A stretch of DNA of 43,886 nt from positions 1 through 43,886 of IMG/VR virus record IMGVR_UViG_3300027730_000932, one strand, 5' to 3'. The position numbers and the translations under genes are program-made. Position 1 is the first letter of the stretch. Every line of letters begins with the position of its first letter. The notes under the pieces are model-generated. The model ran no database searches. It saw only the letters and a list, made by a program, of their open reading frames with translations, and was not told where the DNA came from. Below, one piece after another: positions 7,109 to 14,944 of this stretch. Source of the DNA: a virus.

Positions 7109-8428
7109 ATGAACATAAATCAAATTCTAAGAAAAATTTTAAAAGAAGCCACTTCTGATAGTTCTGGAAGTAGGGGGTCGTATATTGCACCACTACAACC
7201 GGGTATTAGAATCTTCAAGAAAAACGAAATGGAACCATTTACAATACCCACTTCCAAATATGATAGTCCTATGTTAGAATTTGATAGTTATGATGGGAAA
7301 ATGGACGAAACAAAGAAACAGATTAAGAATATTGAATCTAAGGCTAAAAAAGTTTCCAACTATATAAAGAATCACCCAAACTCAACATTTAGTGATGAAG
7401 ATGGTAATGTAATTAATCAATACCCAGGAAAAAGTAAAAAAATAGTACCGGTTAATGAAACAACAACGTCCGTAAGTGCTGGTGAATATAATGGTCCTAT
7501 TGAAATAGGATTAAGGAAGTGGAAAAATTATCATTTAGAACCATTTATTTATGAGGTGGGTCACGAAATGAATCGCATTAGTAAACAAAAAACACTTAAA
7601 AATAATATATCTCGTGTTGTTGGTGTATGGGATAAAAATAGAAATGGGTCTTACGATTATGAAGTACACGATGTTCACACAATTAAAGAAGATCTTGCGG
7701 TATGGTTTGGTGATAAGAAAAAATCAAAAGGTTCATCAGAACCACAAGGTCCGTGGGTAAACATATGTAGCAATAAAAAAGGTGGAGGTCATCCACCTTG
7801 CGGTAGACCGGATTCAGATTCAAAAGGTTATCCTAAATGTAGGGCGGCTGGAGTCGCGGCAAAAATGACAGACGCACAAAAAAAATCAGCATGTCAACAA
7901 AAAAGAAGTGCTGAGAAAAAAGACACCCAGACGGGTAAAGGTCAAAAACCAACTATGACCACATATAAACCAAGAACAAATGAAAATATGAAAAGAAAAA
8001 TTATCACATTAACCGAAAACGATTTAATGAGAATTGTTAAAAGAGTTATAACAGAACAAACCGCACCTAAAGGTAAAGTAATTAACCTCTTTTGTCAAAA
8101 TGATATAAGAGATGATTCATTTAGAGAAAATGATTTAATCTTCAGAAGTGAACAAGATATGTATGGAGGAATAAATGGTAAGGGGTTTAAAAGATTATTC
8201 TTAACCCCGTCAAACTCATTAATTCCTAGAGAAACATATGAAGATGATACGTTTGTATTGGATATAATGCCAGCCAACAAATTAAATAAAGATTTTTTAA
8301 ACCAAAGTGAACTTGACGATCCTAACGCAACAATTTATTTTATTGGTACTAAATTTAGTTCACCATACTTTTGTCGTATAGATTCTGGTACTGATCCGGA
8401 ATGGGAAACTTATCTGAATACCTTTTAA
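7109..8428 (+). CDS. Two-module protein with capsid-targeting-like peptides, probable internal virion protein
   Basis: The 439-residue protein starts MNINQILRKILKEA, a short amphipathic peptide ending in L-K-E|A. This resembles the capsid-targeting leaders of T4 internal head proteins, which are cleaved after (I/L)xE. A second similar peptide, LTENDLMRIVKRVITEQ, lies inside at about residue 300, beginning at an internal MKRK, as if two leader-plus-cargo units were fused. Between them (about 205-285) is a Lys/Gly/Cys-rich segment: GPWVNICSNKKGGGHPPCGR, YPKCRAAGVAAKMTDAQKK and GQKPTMTTYKPR. It resembles a small basic domain recurrent in marine T4-like phages. The C-terminal 130 residues (KVINLFCQNDIR...YFIGTKFSSPYFCRI) are not recognised. 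Packaging in the head is inference. Confidence 0.65.
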   Translation: MNINQILRKILKEATSDSSGSRGSYIAPLQPGIRIFKKNEMEPFTIPTSKYDSPMLEFDSYDGKMDETKKQIKNIESKAKKVSNYIKNHPNSTFSDEDGNVINQYPGKSKKIVPVNETTTSVSAGEYNGPIEIGLRKWKNYHLEPFIYEVGHEMNRISKQKTLKNNISRVVGVWDKNRNGSYDYEVHDVHTIKEDLAVWFGDKKKSKGSSEPQGPWVNICSNKKGGGHPPCGRPDSDSKGYPKCRAAGVAAKMTDAQKKSACQQKRSAEKKDTQTGKGQKPTMTTYKPRTNENMKRKIITLTENDLMRIVKRVITEQTAPKGKVINLFCQNDIRDDSFRENDLIFRSEQDMYGGINGKGFKRLFLTPSNSLIPRETYEDDTFVLDIMPANKLNKDFLNQSELDDPNATIYFIGTKFSSPYFCRIDSGTDPEWETYLNTF

Positions 8429-8688
8429 TTTTTAAAATTAGGAACAACAATCGGTTCTTTAGGGATTCTAATGTTACCTCTAGTGTAAGCAAAAGTTTTA
8501 AACCATTCTTTTCTTTCGTTAGACCAAGTTGACATCTCAGTAGAGTACTCTGAAGTGAATTTATTAAGGTCGTACCCAATCGTATCACTATAAGTAACAA
8601 CATTTGATGTTTGTTCAGTATTATTTGTTGTTTGAGATAACAAATTAGAAGTTATAAAAAGAGCTAAAGTTAAAAAGATTGTTTTCAT
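8425..8688 (-). CDS. Small secreted protein with signal peptide
   Basis: I chose the ATG at 8688 because it opens a clear signal peptide (MKTIFLTLALFITSNLLSQ, cleavage before the TTNN tail) and lies downstream of a host-like promoter. The longer frame to 8769 would include the promoter and a terminator. The product is 87 residues. The mature part is polar (EYSTEMSTWSNERKEWFKTFAYTRGNIRIPKEP) with no recognised domain, and is probably periplasmic or surface-exposed in the host. Its stop codon overlaps that of the convergent 439-residue gene by a few bases. It may be an early host-modifying gene; this is inferred from the promoter only. Confidence 0.7.
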   Translation of the reverse strand: MKTIFLTLALFITSNLLSQTTNNTEQTSNVVTYSDTIGYDLNKFTSEYSTEMSTWSNERKEWFKTFAYTRGNIRIPKEPIVVPNFKN

Positions 8689-8712
8689 AATGTTTATTTT
8701 TAATTGTTTATA

Positions 8713-8743
8713 CAAATATAAGTATTTTATTCTAACCACCAAA
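8713..8743 (-). promoter_or_regulatory. Host-like Bacteroidota promoter (TTTG-N19-TAnnTTTG)
   Basis: On the bottom strand, TTTG (8740-8743) is followed after exactly 19 bases by TATATTTG (8713-8720), the Bacteroidota primary sigma consensus (-33 TTTG, -7 TAnnTTTG). It lies 24 bases before the ATG at 8688. The -33 box is inside the preceding hairpin. Confidence 0.7.
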
Positions 8744-8758
8744 ATTTTTGGTGGTTTT
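8735..8758 (+). terminator. Rightward terminator hairpin
   Basis: ACCACCAAAA (8735-8744) pairs with TTTTGGTGGT (8746-8755), with T residues following on the top strand only. It would stop rightward transcripts passing 8428 before they run antisense through the leftward small genes. Confidence 0.6.
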
Positions 8759-9190
8759 TTATTTACCAACGCGATTCTCTAATTTTTCTAATACGTGTTC
8801 TAAAGAGTTTTTAATTTGAGAACTAACTTCTTGTTCTGTCTCTGAACGTCTTTTTTCTGTTTCAGTATCAAAGATAAACGTTAATCTTTGCCAATCTCTA
8901 TCCGATAATTTAACGTTATAATTAAAAACGTGATTTGTGATTTCAACTCTACCATAATCCATAGTAACAAACATCTCAAACGTATTATTTCTAATATAAC
9001 GTTTATTAGACATGGGGGCAATCATAAAATCAGAATGGGGACTTGATATTAGTTTAAGACATATCTTAAAACAAGTTTTTTCGTATGACGAAATTTCTTC
9101 TTGGTAAGTTTTCATAAATGATGAACGTTTTGACCAGAGATAAAATCTCATTTTAAATCTTTTAAAGAATCTAATTATTTTTTTTTTCAT
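8759..9190 (-). CDS. Hypothetical 143-residue basic protein
   Basis: It starts MKKKIIRFFKRFKMRF, a strongly basic amphipathic N-terminus that could contact membrane or nucleic acid. A compact alpha/beta core follows (MIAPMSNKRYIRNNTFEMFVTMDYGRVEITNHVFNYNVKL), then DRDWQRLTFIFDTETEKRR and a helical tail. I do not recognise a named family. It has its own host-like promoter immediately upstream, which suggests expression early in infection by unmodified host polymerase. Confidence 0.7.
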   Translation of the reverse strand: MKKKIIRFFKRFKMRFYLWSKRSSFMKTYQEEISSYEKTCFKICLKLISSPHSDFMIAPMSNKRYIRNNTFEMFVTMDYGRVEITNHVFNYNVKLSDRDWQRLTFIFDTETEKRRSETEQEVSSQIKNSLEHVLEKLENRVGK

Positions 9191-9213
9191 ATATGTTTAT
9201 TTTTAATATATGA

Positions 9214-9244
9214 CAAAGATAATCAAATTTATTTAACTCACAAA
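9214..9244 (-). promoter_or_regulatory. Host-like Bacteroidota promoter (TTTG-N19-TAnnTTTG)
   Basis: On the bottom strand, TTTG (9241-9244), exactly 19 bases, then TATCTTTG (9214-9221). The -7 box ends 23 bases before the ATG at 9190. Spacing is identical to the promoter at 8713-8743. The -33 box lies between the arms of an inverted repeat. Confidence 0.7.
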
Positions 9245-9263
9245 CAAAATCTTTAAATAAATT
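9226..9263. repeat. AT-rich inverted repeat around the -33 box
   Basis: AATTTATTTAA (9226-9236) and TTAAATAAATT (9253-9263) are perfect 11-base complements with a 16-base gap. The gap holds the TTTG box of the promoter reading left, and the right arm overlaps the stop codon of the 154-residue gene. It could be an operator, a weak terminator, or chance in AT-rich DNA. Confidence 0.5.
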
Positions 9264-9726
9264 AACAATAAGCTCCCGAACAATGTTTTTTACCGTCTAA
9301 ACCTTTAATTTTACCTTTACATACTTGTACTGCGTGACCGTTTGCATATGCGGAGGGATACACATCGTATTTTGCCTTTGCCGATGCCTTACCTCTCGCA
9401 CAAAGAGGGGTACCGGTTTTTTTACGACCTTCCATCATAGTCATATCCTTGTCATCCATATTCATAGACATTTCCATACCATCTTTTTTGGATTCATTCA
9501 TTAAAAAGTCAAATACTTGGTCCATATTATTTTTGGCTTCTGAAATATGGTCTTGTGCCCAATCGTGACCGTCATCAAGAATTTGTTCAATCATAGATTG
9601 GTCTAAATCCAATAGTAGGTCACACTGTCTTCTCATTTGTTCTAAATTAGAAAAGAACATATATCTTTGGGATCCCCGTTCTTCTTCCAGTAAAACTTTT
9701 TTAATTAATCTATCTAAATTTCTCAT
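9262..9726 (-). CDS. Probable internal virion protein with capsid-targeting-like leader and Cys/Lys C-terminal domain
   Basis: The 154-residue protein opens MRNLDRLIKKVLLEEE, an amphipathic leader ending in L-L-E, a possible head-protease site like those of T4 internal proteins. A helical acidic middle follows (NLEQMRRQCDLLLDLDQSMIEQILDDGHDW), then a Met-rich linker (MEMSMNMDDKDMTMM). The C-terminal ~50 residues read KKTGTPLCARGKASAKAKYD ... YPSAYANGHAVQVCKG and end in KKHCSGAYC. That PLCxRGKAxAKxK...YPSAYANxxAxxVCKG pattern recurs in T4-like environmental phages without a known function. It is translated from the same short operon as the 55-residue gene upstream. Confidence 0.65.
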   Translation of the reverse strand: MRNLDRLIKKVLLEEERGSQRYMFFSNLEQMRRQCDLLLDLDQSMIEQILDDGHDWAQDHISEAKNNMDQVFDFLMNESKKDGMEMSMNMDDKDMTMMEGRKKTGTPLCARGKASAKAKYDVYPSAYANGHAVQVCKGKIKGLDGKKHCSGAYC

Positions 9727-9736
9727 TTTTAAAATA

Positions 9737-9904
9737 TTACGAATTTAATCCATCAGGACCTCCAAGAACTACCATATTCAATTGAGTTACCGTACCTCCT
9801 GTTAAATCTGACCATACTGGATGAGGTGGTGTCACTGACACCACTGATCCGTCACATAACGGAATACATATTGTAACTTCGGTATTTGCGCTTACTTCTC
9901 CCAT
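9737..9904 (-). CDS. 55-residue stand-alone copy of a neighbour's C-terminal module
   Basis: A short ATG-to-TAA frame encodes a 55-residue protein containing VTICIPLCDGSVVSV and QLNMVVLGGPDGLN. The last ~50 residues of the adjacent 674-residue protein read VDICIPLCDGSVVSV ... QLNMITLGGPNGLN, so this is clearly a duplicated module. The copies differ at both DNA and protein level but keep frame and length, which argues for a selected gene rather than debris. A TATTTATA promoter motif lies 15 bases before its ATG. It may be an assembly partner or tip cap of the larger protein; the role is unknown. Confidence 0.75.
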   Translation of the reverse strand: MGEVSANTEVTICIPLCDGSVVSVTPPHPVWSDLTGGTVTQLNMVVLGGPDGLNS

Positions 9905-9919
9905 TTTTATTTGTTTTTA

Positions 9920-9927
9920 TATAAATA
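9920..9927 (-). promoter_or_regulatory. Late-type promoter motif TATTTATA
   Basis: The bottom strand reads ATATATTTATATAAAAAC, 15 bases before the ATG of the 55-residue gene and just after the stop of the 674-residue gene. Confidence 0.5.
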
Positions 9928-9933
9928 TATTGT

Positions 9934-11958
9934 TTAATTGTTTAATCCATTTGGACCACCTAATGTTATCATATTTAATTGTGTTACTTGGGTTCCATAT
10001 CCGTCAGTCCATTCAGGGTGAGGGGGATTTACAGATACTACTGATCCGTCACATAATGGAATACATATGTCAACTTCCGCACCCGCATTTCTTGGTTGTC
10101 TGGTATTGTCAAAAACACAATCATCACAATTAAAGTAAAAATTAAGAATATTAATTTCTGGATAATCTCCGTTTATAAGACAAGTACCATTAATAACATA
10201 ACATTTACTATATTGTATAATATTAAATGTGGTATACCCAAAATTATAAAACGTAAAATAATCATTTAAAGAAACACTAACATATTGTTGGTTTGATCCA
10301 TCACATTCGGAGATAGAAATATTAACCCTTGAACTTAATAAACATTCATCGCAAATTTGGTAAGCGTCGTTTGTTAATGAGTTATATATTGGGTAAAAAC
10401 CCATAGATGGGTCATAAGGACTTATTAAGGTGTAACAATCAAAATCAACTGATCCCCATTTTACTCTAACTCCGTCTCCAGAAATAAACCCATTTGTAGT
10501 TGTTATTATTGATTGTTGACCTGTACTACAACTCTCTCCTAACCAAACAAAATTATCAGAAAAATCACAAGTTTCACAATCTATTAATGAATTAAAACTA
10601 TATATTTGATATCCACCTATAGGATTTGAATACGACGTAATCTCAACACAATCGTCTAACCACGGAACATATAACGTGGTACCAATGGGGTTTTCAATAT
10701 ATTGATAAGATACAATTGAATCTTCATTCACTACATTCTGTACCGTAATAATAATGTCATCATCAGGACTAATACCACCAATCTCACTACCTAAAAGCGT
10801 TATGGTATCACCAACATCATATAAAATACCAAGATTAGGTAATCCGATTGAAGATATTGTATTTGATTCTACTACAACTTCAAATAACGCATATTGACCA
10901 CTACCATCAGTGTTACCCGTTACGTAATACGTACCATCTGTTAATACCGAAATGGTAGTGTCACTATAATTAAATCCCCCTATTGGTCCTGTGCCGCTAC
11001 AAGTTGAATAATAATACTGAATACCTGTACACTCAACACAATCCGTACAAGAAGGTTGGGGTTCAAAATTTAAAAATGATGATATTGTTACACCACTTTC
11101 AGTTAAATCCCCAATATCGTAACAACCAAGTTTGTATGATAAATTACTAAAATCTTCTGATTCTAATAATGTTGATGCCCAAACAACTTGTTCTGTTCCG
11201 TTTATACAATTTGTTATTATTCTTTTATCGGCAACTTGACCTAAACATTCCTCACATTGGGATGGGTCAATAAATGGACCTAAATCAGCAACTAATGTTA
11301 CGTCTGGACTTGATCCCTCATCCACAGCCCCAACAACACCACAAAATTGTTGAAATAATAATGGGTCATAATAGGTAATTAAATTACCAACATAATCATC
11401 ACTTGGTAATTGAACATATTTAGTAAATCCATCAAGACAATCAATAACCGTATATACAAATGAGTTTTCTGCAATACAAGTTTCACAACTATCTTCTAAT
11501 GGTGATATACTAATTACTTGACCAACGTCTCCGTCATATTCCGTTAAAAAAGAATTAATATTAAAACACCAAGTTATTGGATTACCACCAATATATATGA
11601 ATGAAATATAATAAGTTTGTCCAACATCTAATGTCCCCGTAAATGCAGATATTGGTAAAGGAAATAAATTAGAATTTCCACTTGGTGGACAAAAACCAAC
11701 TAAAACATATTGCGAACTACCATTAATACAATCTAAACAATCTGTATAACTGTCCCCTAATATCATATTTGGGGTTCCTGAGTCAGGAGTAATTTTACTT
11801 GGTAAGGTATAACAACCTGATGGTATACGACCACCAAATACACTTTCAAAATAGTAAGTACCACCAGAGGTTATTGCCGATAATGGGTCATCAACAAGAA
11901 ATGAGTATTGAAGTCCGTCACTACACCCTGATACGTTAAATTTTAATATATTTGCCAT
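9934..11958 (-). CDS. Modular Cys-rich (CxxC) structural protein
   Basis: The 674-residue protein is built from about seven related beta-rich modules, each joined by a CxxC pair followed roughly 12 residues later by a single Cys. Examples are CLDCINGSSQYVLVGFC, CETCIAENSFVYTVIDC, CEECLGQVADKRIITNC, CETCDFSDNFVWLGESC and CDECLLSSRVNISISEC. One module carries an inserted segment (nt about 10745-10915: GILYDVGDTITLLGSEIGG, then SPDDD) related to inserts in the 808-residue fibre. The last ~50 residues are duplicated as the separate 55-residue gene. It sits first after the baseplate genes and shares a 1-base stop/start overlap with the next gene upstream. A virion surface or tail-associated role is likely. 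Whether the cysteines form disulfides or bind metal cannot be told. Confidence 0.7.
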   Translation of the reverse strand: MANILKFNVSGCSDGLQYSFLVDDPLSAITSGGTYYFESVFGGRIPSGCYTLPSKITPDSGTPNMILGDSYTDCLDCINGSSQYVLVGFCPPSGNSNLFPLPISAFTGTLDVGQTYYISFIYIGGNPITWCFNINSFLTEYDGDVGQVISISPLEDSCETCIAENSFVYTVIDCLDGFTKYVQLPSDDYVGNLITYYDPLLFQQFCGVVGAVDEGSSPDVTLVADLGPFIDPSQCEECLGQVADKRIITNCINGTEQVVWASTLLESEDFSNLSYKLGCYDIGDLTESGVTISSFLNFEPQPSCTDCVECTGIQYYYSTCSGTGPIGGFNYSDTTISVLTDGTYYVTGNTDGSGQYALFEVVVESNTISSIGLPNLGILYDVGDTITLLGSEIGGISPDDDIIITVQNVVNEDSIVSYQYIENPIGTTLYVPWLDDCVEITSYSNPIGGYQIYSFNSLIDCETCDFSDNFVWLGESCSTGQQSIITTTNGFISGDGVRVKWGSVDFDCYTLISPYDPSMGFYPIYNSLTNDAYQICDECLLSSRVNISISECDGSNQQYVSVSLNDYFTFYNFGYTTFNIIQYSKCYVINGTCLINGDYPEINILNFYFNCDDCVFDNTRQPRNAGAEVDICIPLCDGSVVSVNPPHPEWTDGYGTQVTQLNMITLGGPNGLNN

Positions 11959-13421
11959 TATTTTTTATTTACAATTTGGAATTTTATTTGTTTTTTATAA
12001 GTATTAATCTCACCTGTGGAAATAACTTTTAAATCTACATAATATTCATTTGGTATTTTATCTCTTGTATCAAAAATAAAATAATACTCATTTGTTGTTC
12101 TATTTAATTTTGTCCAATCCTGAACTTGAACTTCTGTTTGACCCTCTCTAACATAAACACGATAAAAACCTTCCACTTTTGGTAATTGTTTATTGGTTGT
12201 AAATGCCTGTTTAATTATTACACTAACTTTTCTAATATCAGTATTTAATATTTTTTCATCTTGTTTAATTCCATAAAAATCAAAACCGTATGTCGATGGT
12301 TCATTAGTTGTTGTAATAAGTTGTATAGATTTTTTAATTGGATAAATAACAAACTCGTTAACCACATTAGGTAATGAAAACCCATTTAATTTTAAATTAG
12401 ACCAAGTATCTGTAAATATACAAGGAGTATGATATCCGATAAGTGGTGGTATTGTAACCTCATAAACCCCTTGAGTTCTTTGGCATGTAGGTAGATTAAT
12501 TAATCCTGGGATTGCAGTTCCGGTTTGGTCTTTAATAGTAACAAAAGGATTTTCATCGAGATTTTGAAAACTACCATCCTCAAAAGAGTAAAGGTAAAGT
12601 TTGTTTGTTTTACCTAAAGAAAAACTATTTCTATCATCCTCGATTAAATCATCATATATTGTTTCTAATCTTGGTTCATAAAATGTCTGAGTATGTCTTG
12701 AAAAGAACCCAACATAGTAAGGTGCAGTTGTTCCAGTTAAATTTTCTAATTGAGGTAAATACGAAATCCCCCACCCAACAGGGTTAACATATCCTCCTTC
12801 TATAATTGAATTTATCTCATCTGTCATATCAAACTCAATGTTCTCATCCCCAAATTCAAAATGTTGCATGTCAACAATAGTTAATGCTGAAAATGGAAAA
12901 ATACCATTATTAGTATTGTCATAAATACCTTGTTGTTCCCAATCATATAAAGTTTCTCTTTGAACCCAGTTAGACGGTCTTATTGAATAGTTTCTATCTC
13001 CGGGGGATGATTGTACATCTGTGAAATCATAACCAACCCCTTCATCCCAGGTTTGTGGTTTTGTTTCGTTAAAATCCTCATAAGGTATTCTCCACAAAAT
13101 TAAATCAAATGAAGTTGCTCTTTCCATTTCTGATGAGGTCTTTGTGTTTAAAAAATCTCTATCAAAAAAAGAGGTGTTAACCATCCTTAAAATGTGTTTA
13201 ACATTATCAAAACAGGTCACACCTGTTGTAATAATTCCTTGTTGATATTTTTCCTGCAATTCTGTAAGGTCTATATTAAATATAAATCTTGAGAATCCAA
13301 TTGGAACTTTAACGTCACCGTCACCATAGTACAACTCAACAATAGGGTTTCTTCCCGTATTTGTTAAACCACTGTAGACGATAGTGTTATTCCTACTAAA
13401 ATAAGAGTTGTGAATTGACAT
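11958..13421 (-). CDS. Probable tail/baseplate structural protein, unassigned
   Basis: The 487-residue beta-rich protein has no signal peptide or membrane segment. The N-terminus reads MSIHNSYFSRNNTIVYSGLTN and NPIVELYYGDG. Later stretches rich in Tyr, Phe and Trp (DLILWRIPYEDF, GWGISYLPQLENL, GFFSRHTQTFYEPRLETIYDD) are typical of phage fibre-network or baseplate proteins. Its stop codon overlaps the start of the Cys-rich protein and it follows the gp5-like gene, which supports a tail role. A TATTTATA motif precedes its start. I recognise no named family. Confidence 0.6.
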   Translation of the reverse strand: MSIHNSYFSRNNTIVYSGLTNTGRNPIVELYYGDGDVKVPIGFSRFIFNIDLTELQEKYQQGIITTGVTCFDNVKHILRMVNTSFFDRDFLNTKTSSEMERATSFDLILWRIPYEDFNETKPQTWDEGVGYDFTDVQSSPGDRNYSIRPSNWVQRETLYDWEQQGIYDNTNNGIFPFSALTIVDMQHFEFGDENIEFDMTDEINSIIEGGYVNPVGWGISYLPQLENLTGTTAPYYVGFFSRHTQTFYEPRLETIYDDLIEDDRNSFSLGKTNKLYLYSFEDGSFQNLDENPFVTIKDQTGTAIPGLINLPTCQRTQGVYEVTIPPLIGYHTPCIFTDTWSNLKLNGFSLPNVVNEFVIYPIKKSIQLITTTNEPSTYGFDFYGIKQDEKILNTDIRKVSVIIKQAFTTNKQLPKVEGFYRVYVREGQTEVQVQDWTKLNRTTNEYYFIFDTRDKIPNEYYVDLKVISTGEINTYKKQIKFQIVNKK

Positions 13422-13433
13422 TTACTTTTTTAA

Positions 13434-13441
13434 TATAAATA
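13434..13441 (-). promoter_or_regulatory. Late-type promoter motif TATTTATA
   Basis: The bottom strand reads TTGATATTTATATTAAAA, 12 bases before the ATG at 13421, in the 20-base gap after the gp5-like gene. Confidence 0.45.
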
Positions 13442-14944
13442 TCAATTAATCCGAATATTTTGATTTAAAATTGTTTTTTCTGCATTTGCCAATGCGGTTG
13501 TTATGTCTGAAATTTTGACCCCTTGTAATGGTTCTTGTATTGGAGCCTCATTAATGTTGTGAGTATGAGCCTGAATAAACCCAACAATTAGTTTTAGAAA
13601 ATCTATAAGTTCCTCACCTCTAACCATAGAACTTGTGTTTGGTTTTATATCATCAAGGATTTTCTCCTGAGATATTCCATATAAAGTATCTTTTAAATTA
13701 AAAATATTTCTATTTGGATTTTCCGCCCTGTGAGATAATAAATAAAGATAATCACCACCCATTAAACCATATGTTACAGGTCTCTCAAGATATTTTATTT
13801 TTTCTACAATAGTTTCCTTAGAAACTTTTTGAGGTCCTACAGTATCTTTGTCCCAAACAACGGCAAACCCTGATTCACTATTAACTTCATTTAATTTTAT
13901 ACCATTAAAAACTGTTGTTATTAAATTAGATACTATTACATCATTACTTAATAATTTTTCATTTGTACTTACATTTGGACCAAAAACAAAAGGAAATTGT
14001 TGATTCATTATTCCATTGTTAGGATAATCTTTATATCCGGGTATTATAACTTTACCCCTATTGAATCCTCTAATATATTGGTTAACCAAAGAAATTACTT
14101 CTAATGTTGTAAATCCTGTGAATTCCATTTTTGATCCTGGAACAGGAATACAATTAGATGTTGTTCCGGTATTAATTGCAAAATTTAAAACTTTTGTTGA
14201 CTCTGTCGGTTTAACGGAATTTGTTTGAACATACCCGCTCATAATATTTAAAGTGGTGTCTACTCCGGTTATTGACCACTCAACAAAGTTTTTTACTTCT
14301 TGGTCAACATAAAAATCAACATTTAAACTCATTGACCCATCATCAACCCTTTCTAAAGTATAATTTGATAGTTGGACAAACGACCTAAGATCATTTGATG
14401 TTGGTATTTCTTTATTTGGTGATTTAGTATATTTTCCAGATCTTAAAATAACATCCTCTTGTTTTATTAAAATATCTGAAGTACCTCTACCTAAAATTGC
14501 ATTATCTCCAGGTTCCGGATATATCCCTTTTATGTTTACATCAATTTCTCCGGTAAGTTTGTTCCTAACATCCTTTGCTTGTTTTATGTAAACCCCATTG
14601 TCTAACATAGATTGAGAGTTGTCATAAGATTCAAATGAGTTGTTCCAAGGACGACTTATTGGACCTTGTATGTAGAATTTGTTTGCCCCTCTTATTTCAT
14701 CACGAGTCGCATACATAACGTGAACATATTCACCTACTCTTGGGACCTGACTAATGTAGTACGGTATTAATGGTAGAAAAACAAAAGGGTCTTTATATGT
14801 CCATATATCTTTAGATGCATTCCAATCTACAGGGAGTGATTGTAATTGATTATCAATTTTTGGTAATACTCTAAGCCTACCCAACATTAGTGGGTCTACA
14901 TTATCTAAAACTTTACCGGATATTATAATTCTCTTATCTTCCAT
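13442..14944 (-). CDS. Baseplate hub/spike protein with gp5-like N-terminal OB-fold
   Basis: The 500-residue protein begins with a segment typical of the OB-fold of phage baseplate hubs (T4 gp5 N-terminal domain): GKVLDNVDPLMLGRLRVLP, then FVFLPLIPYYISQVPRVGEYVHVMY and NKFYIQGPI. There, the pattern of "note the deviation, DPxxLGRxRV, then P..P.VGE.V" is conserved. The T4 gp5 lysozyme domain is absent. The C-terminal part has a helix LIDFLKLIVGFIQAHTHNI carrying an HTH (His-x-His) motif; such motifs occur in spike proteins, but here the role is unknown. It probably sits at the centre of the baseplate. It overlaps the small gene upstream by 11 bases. Confidence 0.72.
   Translation of the reverse strand: MEDKRIIISGKVLDNVDPLMLGRLRVLPKIDNQLQSLPVDWNASKDIWTYKDPFVFLPLIPYYISQVPRVGEYVHVMYATRDEIRGANKFYIQGPISRPWNNSFESYDNSQSMLDNGVYIKQAKDVRNKLTGEIDVNIKGIYPEPGDNAILGRGTSDILIKQEDVILRSGKYTKSPNKEIPTSNDLRSFVQLSNYTLERVDDGSMSLNVDFYVDQEVKNFVEWSITGVDTTLNIMSGYVQTNSVKPTESTKVLNFAINTGTTSNCIPVPGSKMEFTGFTTLEVISLVNQYIRGFNRGKVIIPGYKDYPNNGIMNQQFPFVFGPNVSTNEKLLSNDVIVSNLITTVFNGIKLNEVNSESGFAVVWDKDTVGPQKVSKETIVEKIKYLERPVTYGLMGGDYLYLLSHRAENPNRNIFNLKDTLYGISQEKILDDIKPNTSSMVRGEELIDFLKLIVGFIQAHTHNINEAPIQEPLQGVKISDITTALANAEKTILNQNIRIN

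Noticed and set aside
7071-7193. Longer start (7193) for the 70-residue leftward gene
   Set aside because: It would overlap the divergent promoter and the first 28 codons of the 439-residue gene; the ATG at 7070 fits better.
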